From a bacterium (GTDB lineage Bacteria; Planctomycetota; UBA11346): a DNA stretch of 6,982 nucleotides. Position numbers and translations under genes: made by a program. Below are positions 1 through 5,472 of this stretch, one piece after another. The stretch is from positions 1-6,982 of the forward strand of contig JAIFKN010000148.1 of assembly GCA_020049615.1 (NCBI GenBank), in the 5' to 3' direction. Under the pieces are notes generated by a model. That model searched no databases. It was not told the origin of the DNA and worked only from the letters and a program-made list of their open reading frames with translations. Numbering within the stretch: the stretch's first letter is position 1; each line of letters starts with the position of its first letter.

Positions 1-190
1 CCTTCGAGCGCACCTCGGCGCCGGCGACGATCGACTCGCCCTTGAGCAGGCCCTTGTAGCCGCCGAGGTAGCCGATGATCTCGATCTCGGGATCGAGGTC
101 GTTGTAGCGCTCGATCAGCCCGCCAACCGCGGACGAGAGGCACGGGGCGAGACCGCCGGCGGTGAGGATGGCGACTTTGACTTTGGGCAT
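1..190 (-). CDS. pfp: PPi-type 6-phosphofructokinase, N-terminal part (runs off left edge)
   Basis: The gene reads leftward from an ATG at 188-190, and 63 codons are visible. The product begins MPKVKVAILTAGGLAPCLSS. This is the nucleotide/diphosphate-binding start of the phosphofructokinase superfamily, with GGLAPC (residues 12-17) where ATP-dependent enzymes have GGDxPG. A conserved GGYKGLL stretch follows at residues 43-49, matching the G-x-x-GL segment of the family. From memory this opening is typical of the pyrophosphate-dependent branch (diphosphate-fructose-6-phosphate 1-phosphotransferase), which phosphorylates fructose 6-phosphate reversibly in the cytosol using PPi. The active-site residues that separate PPi from ATP use lie outside the window, so donor specificity is inferred. 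A GAGGT ribosome-binding site 5 nt upstream supports the start. The gene is divergent from flgK and has no evident functional link to it. Confidence 0.85.
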   Translation of the reverse strand, partial: MPKVKVAILTAGGLAPCLSSAVGGLIERYNDLDPEIEIIGYLGGYKGLLKGESIVAGAEVRSK

Positions 191-195
191 GGGAT

Positions 196-200
196 ACCTC
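196..200 (-). promoter_or_regulatory. Ribosome-binding site of the phosphofructokinase gene
   Basis: On the minus strand GAGGT lies 5 nt before the ATG at 190-188. This is a standard Shine-Dalgarno match and fixes the start. It contrasts with flgK and cysD in this window, which have no such site. Confidence 0.7.
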
Positions 201-260
201 GGTAGGTGCGAGCGGCGTTGTAGGGATTGACCCGGGGGGCGGAAGTGCCGAGCGGCGCAT

Positions 261-277
261 CTGCATAAGCCATGCAG
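261..277. repeat. 6-bp inverted repeat upstream of flgK
   Basis: CTGCAT (261-266) and ATGCAG (272-277) are perfect inverted arms separated by 5 bases. The dyad lies between the two divergent genes, about 52 bp upstream of the -24 box of the flgK promoter candidate. It could be an operator for either gene, but a dyad this short may be chance. Confidence 0.25.
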
Positions 278-328
278 CGGACGCAGGTTGCGCTATGCAC
301 TCCGGCCCCGCCCCATGGCCCTCCCCAC

Positions 329-344
329 TGGCACGACCAGTGCG
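329..344 (+). promoter_or_regulatory. Sigma-54-type (-24/-12) promoter candidate for flgKL
   Basis: The sequence TGGCACG-acca-GTGCG carries the complete -24 box, the invariant GG at 330-331 and the invariant GC at 342-343. These lie exactly 12 bp apart, as RpoN promoters require (consensus TGGCACG-N4-TTGCW). The mismatches are the first T and the last W of the -12 box. The expected transcription start is about 355, directly at the proposed GTG start of flgK (356-358), which would give a leaderless or nearly leaderless mRNA. Sigma-54 control of middle or late flagellar genes is known in several phyla. I cannot identify an activator-binding site upstream. Confidence 0.6.
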
Positions 345-355
345 TTCGCTCTACC

Positions 356-2896
356 GTGCCCGAATCCCTCCTCATCGGCCTGACCGCGCTCCAGACCCAC
401 AAGCGGGCCATGGAGGTGACCAGCCACAACCTGGCCAACGCCACCACGCCCGGCTTCTCGCGCCAGCGCGCCGAGCTGGTCGCCCCGCCGGCCGAGAACT
501 ACAATCCCGGGCAGATCGGCACCGGCGTCGATGTCGACGCCATCCGCCGCATCGTCGACACCCTGACCGATGAGCGCCTGCGCGCCTCGGCCTCCGAGAG
601 CGGCCGGCTGCAGACCCTGCGCGACAATCTCAAGACCATCGAGCTGGTGTTCAACGAACCGGGCGAGAACGGCCTCGCCGGCGGCACCGACCGCCTGTTC
701 AACGTGCTCGGCGACCTCTCGAACAATCCCGAGTCCTCGGCCCTGCGCTCGGCCGCGGTGCAGGAGCTGCAGACCTGGACCAGCACGCTCAACGACCTCT
801 CGACCCGGCTCGACCGCCTGGCCCAGGACGTGCGGGACACGATCGACGACCAACTGCGCGGGGTCAACCAGGTCGCCGAGCAGATCGCCAACCTCAATCA
901 ACAGATCCGCCGCCAGACCCTGTCGGGCAACAGCCCCAACGACCTGATGGACGCCCGCGACCAGCTGGTCACCGAGCTGTCCGGCTACCTCGAGCTGCGC
1001 GTGCGGCGCAACGTCGACGACGGCAGCATGCTGATCGACGCCGGCGGCATCCAGTTGGTCGGGATCGACAGCGCGAACGAGCTGCGGGCCGAGATCAAGC
1101 CGGACGGCGGCATCCAGATCCTCACCCCCAATGGCGGCATCCTCCGGCCCAAGGGCGGCTCGATCGCCGCCCTGGACGAACTCGAGGGCAGCATCATCCC
1201 CGATGTGGTCGGCGCGCTCGACACCCTGGCCGCGACCATGGCCAAGCGGCTCAACGCCCTGCATGCCACCGCCACCAGCCAGGCGATGGAGGCGACCGGC
1301 TTCCAGGCCTCGTTCACCGTCCCCGGCGACCATCTGCAGACCAACCTCGACGATGCGCTGCTCGCCCAGGCCGAGAGCGACGGACCGGGCATCCCGCCGC
1401 TGTTCGCCCCGTCGTTCACCGACGCGGCCGGCAACGCGGTGGCGCGCAACCTGACCATCAACGTGCGCGACACCGAGACCGGCGAGGCGCGCAAGTACAC
1501 CATCCGCTACGATCCGCTCAGCGGCACCGGCACGCGCTCGCTGGAGGATCTGGTCAGCGCGATCAATACCGGCGAAGGCGGTGGATTCACCGTCATCCCC
1601 GCCGACGGCCTCGGCGTCCCCGGCGTGCGCGCCAAGGCCGTCGCGGTCGAGGACGGCTGGCAGTTCCAGCTCACCGCCGGGACCGGCAAGGCGATCGACT
1701 TCAGCCCGGCCCTCGACCTGCGCCCAGGCAGCCGCCAGTGGTCGGGTCCCCAGGTCACGGTCAGCACCATCGCGGCCGTCCCCAGCGCGGTCGGCGACCG
1801 CATCCAGTTCGAGGTCGAGAAGGTCACGCCCAGCGGCGCCGCGCTGCAACTGCGCCTGTCGACGCGCAATGCGGTGGACGGCTCGGTGGTCAGCCTCGGC
1901 ACCGTCGCCCTGCCCACCGCGGCGGTGAACCTCTCGATCGGCGGCAGCGGCACGCTGAGCATCGCCGCCGCCGCCGGCACCTACCGCGAGGGCGACCGCT
2001 TCGTCGTCGAGCTCAACGCCGCCGGCGCGGTGCTGCAGAAGGGCACGGCCGTGGCTGGCCCCTACGTCCAGGACAACGAGCGCGTCGCCACCGACGCCGG
2101 CTTCGCCGTGCGCGGACGCTATTCCGGCTCCCTCTCGCTGGCGGCCAACCCGACCGGCACCCCGCCCTACACCGCCTGGTCGATGCGCGTGGTCACCGCC
2201 GGCACGATCGGCGCCAAGCCCAGCGGCGATCCGCTGGCGGCGCAACCGCCGGTGGTCGAGTTCAGCTACTGGGGCGGCACCGCCGCCTCGCCGACCCAGC
2301 AGACCGTGCGCCGCACCCTCGATGACAAGCTGCCCGCCGGCACGCCGGTGCAGATCGCCGACGGCGTCTACGCGGTGTTCGACGCCGGCAACCTGACCCT
2401 GACCGACCCTGGCGAGGACGCGACCTTCACCGTCGATGCCGCGCCCGACCAGGCCGGTCTGCTGCCCGCCCTCGGCATCGGCGGCCTGTTCACCGGTTCG
2501 ACCGCGGGCAACCTGCGCGTCGACCAGCGCCTGGTCGACGACCCGACCCAGTTCAGCACCGGCCTGACCCGCTCCGAGGGCGACAACAGCAACGTCCTGC
2601 GTCTGCTCGATGCACGCAGCGAGAAGCTGTTCAACGGCGGGGTGTTCGCCCTCGACGACACCTACAACGCGGTCTTGTCCGACGTCGGCGTGCGCATCCG
2701 CCAGGCCGACCGGCTGAACGAGAACCAGGGCAGCATCCGCGCCGCGCTCGAGAACCAGCGCCAGCAGGTCTCGGGCGTCAATATCGACGAGGAGGTCGGC
2801 CTGATGATCCTGCAGCAGCAGGCCTACACCGCCGCGGCGCGGGTCATCACCTTCGCGCGCGAGAACATCCAGACCCTGCTCGATCTCGCCAGGTAA
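356..2896 (+). CDS. flgK: Flagellar hook-associated protein 1 (FlgK), enlarged
   Basis: FlgK forms the first hook-filament junction zone beneath FlgL and is exported by the flagellar type III system. With a GTG start at 356 the product is 846 residues and opens directly on the conserved D0 region (SLLIGLTALQ near residues 4-13, then SHNLANATTPGFSRQ at 23-37). The C-terminal D0 region is also intact: GVNIDEEVGLMILQQQAY begins at residue 807, with a helical tail to residue 846. Well-studied FlgK proteins have about 450-550 residues. The excess lies mainly between residues 365 and 705, a beta-rich Gly/Ala/Thr segment likely to be surface-exposed. An upstream in-frame ATG at 272 would add 28 residues holding two cysteines and no family similarity, while the other 846 residues hold no cysteine, so I reject it. 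No Shine-Dalgarno precedes the GTG. flgL follows after 14 nt. Confidence 0.93.
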   Translation: MPESLLIGLTALQTHKRAMEVTSHNLANATTPGFSRQRAELVAPPAENYNPGQIGTGVDVDAIRRIVDTLTDERLRASASESGRLQTLRDNLKTIELVFNEPGENGLAGGTDRLFNVLGDLSNNPESSALRSAAVQELQTWTSTLNDLSTRLDRLAQDVRDTIDDQLRGVNQVAEQIANLNQQIRRQTLSGNSPNDLMDARDQLVTELSGYLELRVRRNVDDGSMLIDAGGIQLVGIDSANELRAEIKPDGGIQILTPNGGILRPKGGSIAALDELEGSIIPDVVGALDTLAATMAKRLNALHATATSQAMEATGFQASFTVPGDHLQTNLDDALLAQAESDGPGIPPLFAPSFTDAAGNAVARNLTINVRDTETGEARKYTIRYDPLSGTGTRSLEDLVSAINTGEGGGFTVIPADGLGVPGVRAKAVAVEDGWQFQLTAGTGKAIDFSPALDLRPGSRQWSGPQVTVSTIAAVPSAVGDRIQFEVEKVTPSGAALQLRLSTRNAVDGSVVSLGTVALPTAAVNLSIGGSGTLSIAAAAGTYREGDRFVVELNAAGAVLQKGTAVAGPYVQDNERVATDAGFAVRGRYSGSLSLAANPTGTPPYTAWSMRVVTAGTIGAKPSGDPLAAQPPVVEFSYWGGTAASPTQQTVRRTLDDKLPAGTPVQIADGVYAVFDAGNLTLTDPGEDATFTVDAAPDQAGLLPALGIGGLFTGSTAGNLRVDQRLVDDPTQFSTGLTRSEGDNSNVLRLLDARSEKLFNGGVFALDDTYNAVLSDVGVRIRQADRLNENQGSIRAALENQRQQVSGVNIDEEVGLMILQQQAYTAAARVITFARENIQTLLDLAR

Positions 2897-2900
2897 CCAA

Positions 2901-2904
2901 AGGG
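2901..2904 (+). promoter_or_regulatory. Ribosome-binding site of flgL
   Basis: AGGG, within AAAGGG, lies 6 nt before the flgL ATG and just after the flgK stop codon. It supports the start at 2911 and translation from a shared flgKL transcript. Confidence 0.55.
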
Positions 2905-2910
2905 CACGCC

Positions 2911-3807
2911 ATGGATCGCATCACGCTCGTCGGCCTCAACACCTCGGTCATCAACAACAACCAGAAGACCCTGGCCCGCCTGGCCACCTACCAGGAGCAG
3001 CTGTCGACCGGCAAGAAGCTCAACCGCATCAGCGATGACGTGGTCGCCGCCCGCCAGAGCCTGCGCTACCGCGCCGACGAGAACGCCAGCGGCAAGTACC
3101 TCGACAACATCGACAAGTCGCTCGCCTTCATGGGCGCCACCGACACCGCCCTGACCGAGATCACCGAGCTGTTCGACCAGGCCAAGTCGATCGCCGTCCA
3201 GGGCGCCAACGGCAGCCAGGACGGGGCCTCGCGCTACGCCCTCAGCCAGGCGGTCGACAGCTACCTCATCCGCCTGGTCGACGTCGCCAACACCGTGCAC
3301 GACGGCCGTTTCATCTTCGGCGGCACCGCCACCACCGCCGAGAAGCCGTTCGCGGTCGCCGCCGACGGCTCCCGGGTCGACTACGGCGGCAACCTCGACG
3401 CCTTCCAGGTCGAGGTCGGCCCGAACTCCACCGTCGCGGTCAACCAGGATGGCTATGGCCTGTTCAAGGAGGAGGTCGACGTCTTCGACGCCATGGTCCA
3501 GCTGCGTGACGCCCTGCGCGACAACGACGCGGGCAAGATCGCCAAGCTGATCGACACCATCGACGTCGCCCAGCGCCACTCCAACAACCTGCAGGGCGCG
3601 ATGGGCGGCCGGATCCAGCGCCTGGAACTGTCGCGCACCCAGCTGGAGGCAGGTCAGGTCTACCAGAAGGAGCTGATCAGCCAGGCCGAGGACGCCGATT
3701 TCACCGAGACCATCGCCAACCTCCAGCTCACCCAGGTGGCGCTCGAGGCCGGCCTGCAGTCGGCGGCGCGGACGATCACGCCGTCTCTTTTGGACTTCCT
3801 GCGGTAG
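2911..3807 (+). CDS. flgL: Flagellar hook-associated protein 3 (FlgL)
   Basis: FlgL sits between FlgK and the first flagellin in the hook-filament junction and is secreted by the flagellar export machine. The 298-residue product matches the family's usual length (about 300). The N-terminal flagellin-like helical domain has QLSTGKKLNRISDD, with STGKKLNRISDD at residues 32-43. A RFIFGGT segment at 133-139 is the usual FlgL marker before the variable domain. The C-terminal helical domain starts near DADFTETI (residue 261) and ends in a hydrophobic LLDFLR. There is no cysteine and no tryptophan, as is common for axial flagellar proteins. It lies 14 nt behind flgK with its own ribosome-binding site, so co-transcription is likely. 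Neither csrA nor fliW follows, although they often do in other genomes. The next gene is on the opposite strand. Confidence 0.93.
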   Translation: MDRITLVGLNTSVINNNQKTLARLATYQEQLSTGKKLNRISDDVVAARQSLRYRADENASGKYLDNIDKSLAFMGATDTALTEITELFDQAKSIAVQGANGSQDGASRYALSQAVDSYLIRLVDVANTVHDGRFIFGGTATTAEKPFAVAADGSRVDYGGNLDAFQVEVGPNSTVAVNQDGYGLFKEEVDVFDAMVQLRDALRDNDAGKIAKLIDTIDVAQRHSNNLQGAMGGRIQRLELSRTQLEAGQVYQKELISQAEDADFTETIANLQLTQVALEAGLQSAARTITPSLLDFLR

Positions 3808-3865
3808 GGGATGTTTGTGGCCTGCGTCAGGTCTCCGACCGGGAGTCGAGGTTGTGTCCGCCATG

Positions 3866-3939
3866 GCGAGCGCAGGCGTAAGCCCAGCGAGCCACCACGA
3901 TCGCGGTGCGCGCGATACGCGAGCGCGTGAAGCGCGAGC
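3866..3939. repeat. Four GCGAGC words in a short-repeat cluster
   Basis: GCGAGC occurs at 3866, 3887, 3919 and 3934, and the last two copies share the longer word CGCGAGC. Between the first two lies GGC-GTAA-GCC (3875-3884), a small hairpin with a GNRA-type loop. The composition resembles dispersed intergenic repeats of high-GC genomes. I cannot tell from one copy whether it recurs elsewhere in this genome. Confidence 0.35.
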
Positions 3940-3971
3940 AGGGGCTCCGGGACGCGGCCAGCAGTCCCTCA

Positions 3972-4012
3972 GGGGGTCGCGGGGGGCGCCCCGCGTCGGG
4001 GGTCCTAGGGGG
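3972..4012 (+). other. Four long G-runs with quadruplex potential
   Basis: Runs of five or six G lie at 3972-3976, 3981-3986, 3998-4002 and 4008-4012, separated by 4, 11 and 5 bases. Three of them sit in the repeated word GGGGGTC. In a flgKL transcript this could form a G-quadruplex. It competes with the hairpin CGCGGGG-GGCG-CCCCGCG (3978-3995) and with the palindrome just downstream. The function is unknown. Confidence 0.4.
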
Positions 4013-4026
4013 TCGAGACCCCCTAG
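4005..4026. terminator. Perfect palindromic hairpin, possible bidirectional terminator
   Basis: CTAGGGGGTC (4005-4014) and GACCCCCTAG (4017-4026) are perfect inverted arms around a 2-nt centre. Physically this is a stem of about 8 bp with a 4-6 nt loop. Neither strand has a T-tract after it, so it is not a textbook Rho-independent terminator. Its position about 200 bp past flgL, between convergent units, suggests a transcript-end or stabilising hairpin. Confidence 0.35.
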
Positions 4027-4063
4027 ATGCCAAACGTGCCTCGTGAGCGGAGTGCCATTCAAG

Positions 4064-4095
4064 CAGTCAGCCCGACCTTTCGGCCGGGCTGACTG
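4064..4095 (-). terminator. Stem-loop just downstream of RNase P RNA
   Basis: On the minus strand CAGTCAGCCCGGCC-GAAA-GGTCGGGCTGACTG folds into a continuous 14-bp stem with a GAAA tetraloop, including one G-U pair. Read on the plus strand that pair becomes an A-C mismatch, so the structure is built for minus-strand RNA. It starts about 7 nt beyond the 3' end of rnpB, where a terminator is expected. The following bases (CTTGAATGG) are only weakly U-rich, so termination may not be classical. Confidence 0.65.
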
Positions 4096-4101
4096 GTCAC
4101 A

Positions 4102-4472
4102 AAGCGCGCCTATAAGCCGGGTTCTGTGGACGACGGCCATTTGTCTCGCGGACCGGATTGCTCCGGCCCATCCAGCATCTTGCGCCTGGCTCTGCGGTGC
4201 GGGCAGCACCTCGCCAGACTCGACTTGCTCCAGGTGGGGTTTGCCGTGCCGCTTCCCTCGCGGGTCGCGCGGTGGGCTCTTACCCCACCGTTTCACCCTT
4301 ACCGCCGACCTTGCGGCCGGAGGCGGTCTGTTCTCTGTTGTACTGTCCCTATCCCCTTGTGACGGGAGACGGTCGCATTTGGCGACCACCCTGCCCTGTG
4401 GAGCCCGGACTTTCCTCGGTCATCGCGACCCGGTTGCCCGGGGAGGCGACGCACGCGGCCGTCCAGCGCGGC
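4102..4472 (-). ncRNA. rnpB: RNase P RNA, bacterial type A
   Basis: This is the catalytic RNA that, with RnpA protein, removes 5' leaders from precursor tRNAs. The conserved core is present in order: GAGGAAAGTCCGGGCTCC (4417-4400), then ACAACAGAGAACAGACCGCC, GGTAAGGGTGAAACGGTG, GGCAAACCCCACCTGGAGCA and finally ACAGAACCCGGCTTAT (4127-4112). Helices can be traced. P1 pairs 4465-4470 with 4105-4110, and P2 pairs 4457-4463 with 4132-4138. GCAA-capped hairpins lie at 4429-4442 (P3 region), 4305-4320 (P12, short) and 4153-4166 (P18). The P12, P16/P17 and P18 elements mark type A rather than the Bacillus type B. The length of about 371 nt is normal. The ends are set from P1 and from the upstream promoter spacing, with a few nt of uncertainty. 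The region corresponding to the GGU tRNA-binding motif looks atypical (see findings). Confidence 0.95.
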
Positions 4473-4478
4473 AGGGAC

Positions 4479-4506
4479 ATGCTAGCCGTGCGCGAGGTCC
4501 GGCCAA
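4479..4506 (-). promoter_or_regulatory. Sigma-70-type promoter of rnpB
   Basis: On the minus strand TTGGCC (4506-4501) and TAGCAT (4484-4479) are separated by 16 bp, each matching its consensus at 4 of 6 positions. The expected start, 7 nt below the -10 box at 4472, coincides with the 5' end of RNase P RNA deduced independently from helix P1. Confidence 0.6.
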
Positions 4507-4526
4507 GCACGGTTGCTCCGCCGGAC
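4497..4526. repeat. 7-bp inverted repeat between rnpB and cysD
   Basis: GTCCGGC (4497-4503) and GCCGGAC (4520-4526) are perfect inverted arms with a 16-bp spacer. The left arm overlaps the -35 box of rnpB, and the right arm lies 25 bp before the cysD ATG. It could be an operator for cysDN, but GC-rich arms of this size also arise by chance. Confidence 0.25.
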
Positions 4527-4551
4527 GCCGTCCCTACCGTCCCGCCCCACC

Positions 4552-5472
4552 ATGCCGGCCAGCGTCGCGCCTGAACACCTGAACCACCTCCGGCAGCTCG
4601 AAGCTGAGAGCATCCATATCATCCGCGAGGTGGCGGCCGAGTTCCAGAACCCGGTCATGCTCTACTCGATCGGCAAGGACAGCGGCGTCATGCTGCACCT
4701 GGCCAAGAAGGCCTTCGCGCCGGCGCCGATCCCGTTCCCGCTGATGCATGTCGACACGACGTGGAAGTTCCGCGACATGTACACCTTCCGCGACGCGACC
4801 GCGAAGGCCTATGGCTGCAAGCTGATCGTGCACATCAACGAGGAGGGCGTGAAGGCGGGCGTGAACCCCTTCGCCTCGGGCAGCCAGGTGCACACCCGGG
4901 TAATGAAGACCGAGGCGCTGAAGGCAGCCCTCGACCAGCACCAGTTCGACGCCGCCTTCGGCGGGGCCCGTCGCGATGAGGAGAAGAGCCGCGCCAAGGA
5001 GCGCATCTTCTCCTTCCGCGATCGTTTCCACCAGTGGGACCCCAAGGTCCAGCGCCCCGAGCTGTGGCAGAACTACAACACCAAGGTGCGCCAGGGCGAA
5101 AGCATCCGCGTCTTCCCGCTGTCGAACTGGACCGAGCTCGACGTGTGGCTGTACACCCTGATCGAGGAGTTGCCGATCGTGCCGCTGTACCTCTCGGCGG
5201 TGCGCCCGGTGGTCATGCGCGGCAAGAACCTGATCATGGTCGACGACGCGCGCATGCCGCTGCTGCCGGGCGAGGTGCCGATGCAGAAGAGCGTGCGCTT
5301 CCGCACCCTCGGCTGCTACCCGCTGTCCGGCGCCATCGAGTCGACCGCTGCGACGCTCGACCGCGTGATCGAGGAGATGCTGGTCTCGCGCACCAGCGAA
5401 CGCCAGGGCCGCGTCATCGACCACGACGAGGCCGGCTCGATGGAAGTGAAGAAGCGCGAGGGCTATTTCTGA
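4552..5472 (+). CDS. cysD: Sulfate adenylyltransferase small subunit (CysD)
   Basis: CysD is the catalytic ATP sulfurylase subunit. It transfers AMP from ATP to sulfate, giving adenosine 5'-phosphosulfate and PPi, with energy from CysN GTP hydrolysis. From the ATG at 4552 the product is 306 residues, close to the E. coli protein (302). The PP-loop motif SIGKDS is at residues 39-44, and the family signature GGARRDEE at 137-144 is followed by [31 protein letters not shown] and MPLLPGEVP follow, and the end [29 protein letters not shown] tail is complete. An in-frame TTG at 4513 would add 13 residues rich in Arg, Pro and Ser that the family lacks, so I reject it. No Shine-Dalgarno precedes the ATG. 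A very weak promoter-like pair (TTGCTC at 4513, TACCGT at 4535) would start transcription just before it. The stop overlaps the cysN start by one base (TGATG), so translation is probably coupled. Confidence 0.96.
   Translation: MPASVAPEHLNHLRQLEAESIHIIREVAAEFQNPVMLYSIGKDSGVMLHLAKKAFAPAPIPFPLMHVDTTWKFRDMYTFRDATAKAYGCKLIVHINEEGVKAGVNPFASGSQVHTRVMKTEALKAALDQHQFDAAFGGARRDEEKSRAKERIFSFRDRFHQWDPKVQRPELWQNYNTKVRQGESIRVFPLSNWTELDVWLYTLIEELPIVPLYLSAVRPVVMRGKNLIMVDDARMPLLPGEVPMQKSVRFRTLGCYPLSGAIESTAATLDRVIEEMLVSRTSERQGRVIDHDEAGSMEVKKREGYF

Larger units (their letters stand above)
3808..4063. other. Noncoding, GC-rich spacer between convergent flgL and rnpB
   Basis: I find no convincing gene here. The open frames crossing it give low-complexity Arg/Ala/Gly/Pro products, and the longest plus-strand one continues antisense through rnpB. 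The spacer holds repeated GCGAGC words in its first part and long G-runs with hairpins in its second part (separate entries). It lies between the end of the rightward flgKL unit and the end of the leftward rnpB transcript, so transcription termination in both directions is its most likely role. Confidence 0.6.

Noticed and set aside
272..355. Upstream in-frame ATG start for flgK
   Set aside because: The extra 28 residues hold two cysteines and no FlgK similarity, have no ribosome-binding site, and lie upstream of the likely transcription start.
293..2245. A 650-codon open frame on the minus strand under flgK
   Set aside because: It is a mirror of flgK codon use in a GC-rich gene. The product is a monotonous Ala/Gly/Arg/Asp/Val mixture without domains, while the plus strand encodes an unmistakable FlgK.
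3808..4101. A tRNA, CRISPR array or mobile-element remnant in the flgL-rnpB spacer
   Set aside because: I find no cloverleaf, no regularly spaced direct repeats with unique spacers, no transposase fragment and no terminal inverted repeats with target duplications.
2824..4389. A 521-codon minus-strand open frame across flgL and into rnpB
   Set aside because: It runs antisense to all of flgL and through the RNase P RNA sequence, has low complexity and no recognisable motif.
4513..4551. TTG start for cysD
   Set aside because: It adds 13 residues not found in CysD proteins. The ATG at 4552 gives the normal family length and has equal (absent) ribosome-binding-site support.
3815..4582. A 255-codon plus-strand open frame from behind flgL to within cysD
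   Set aside because: It crosses the spacer and reads antisense through the whole of rnpB, then overlaps the cysD start in another frame. Its composition is Arg/Pro/Gly-rich noise.
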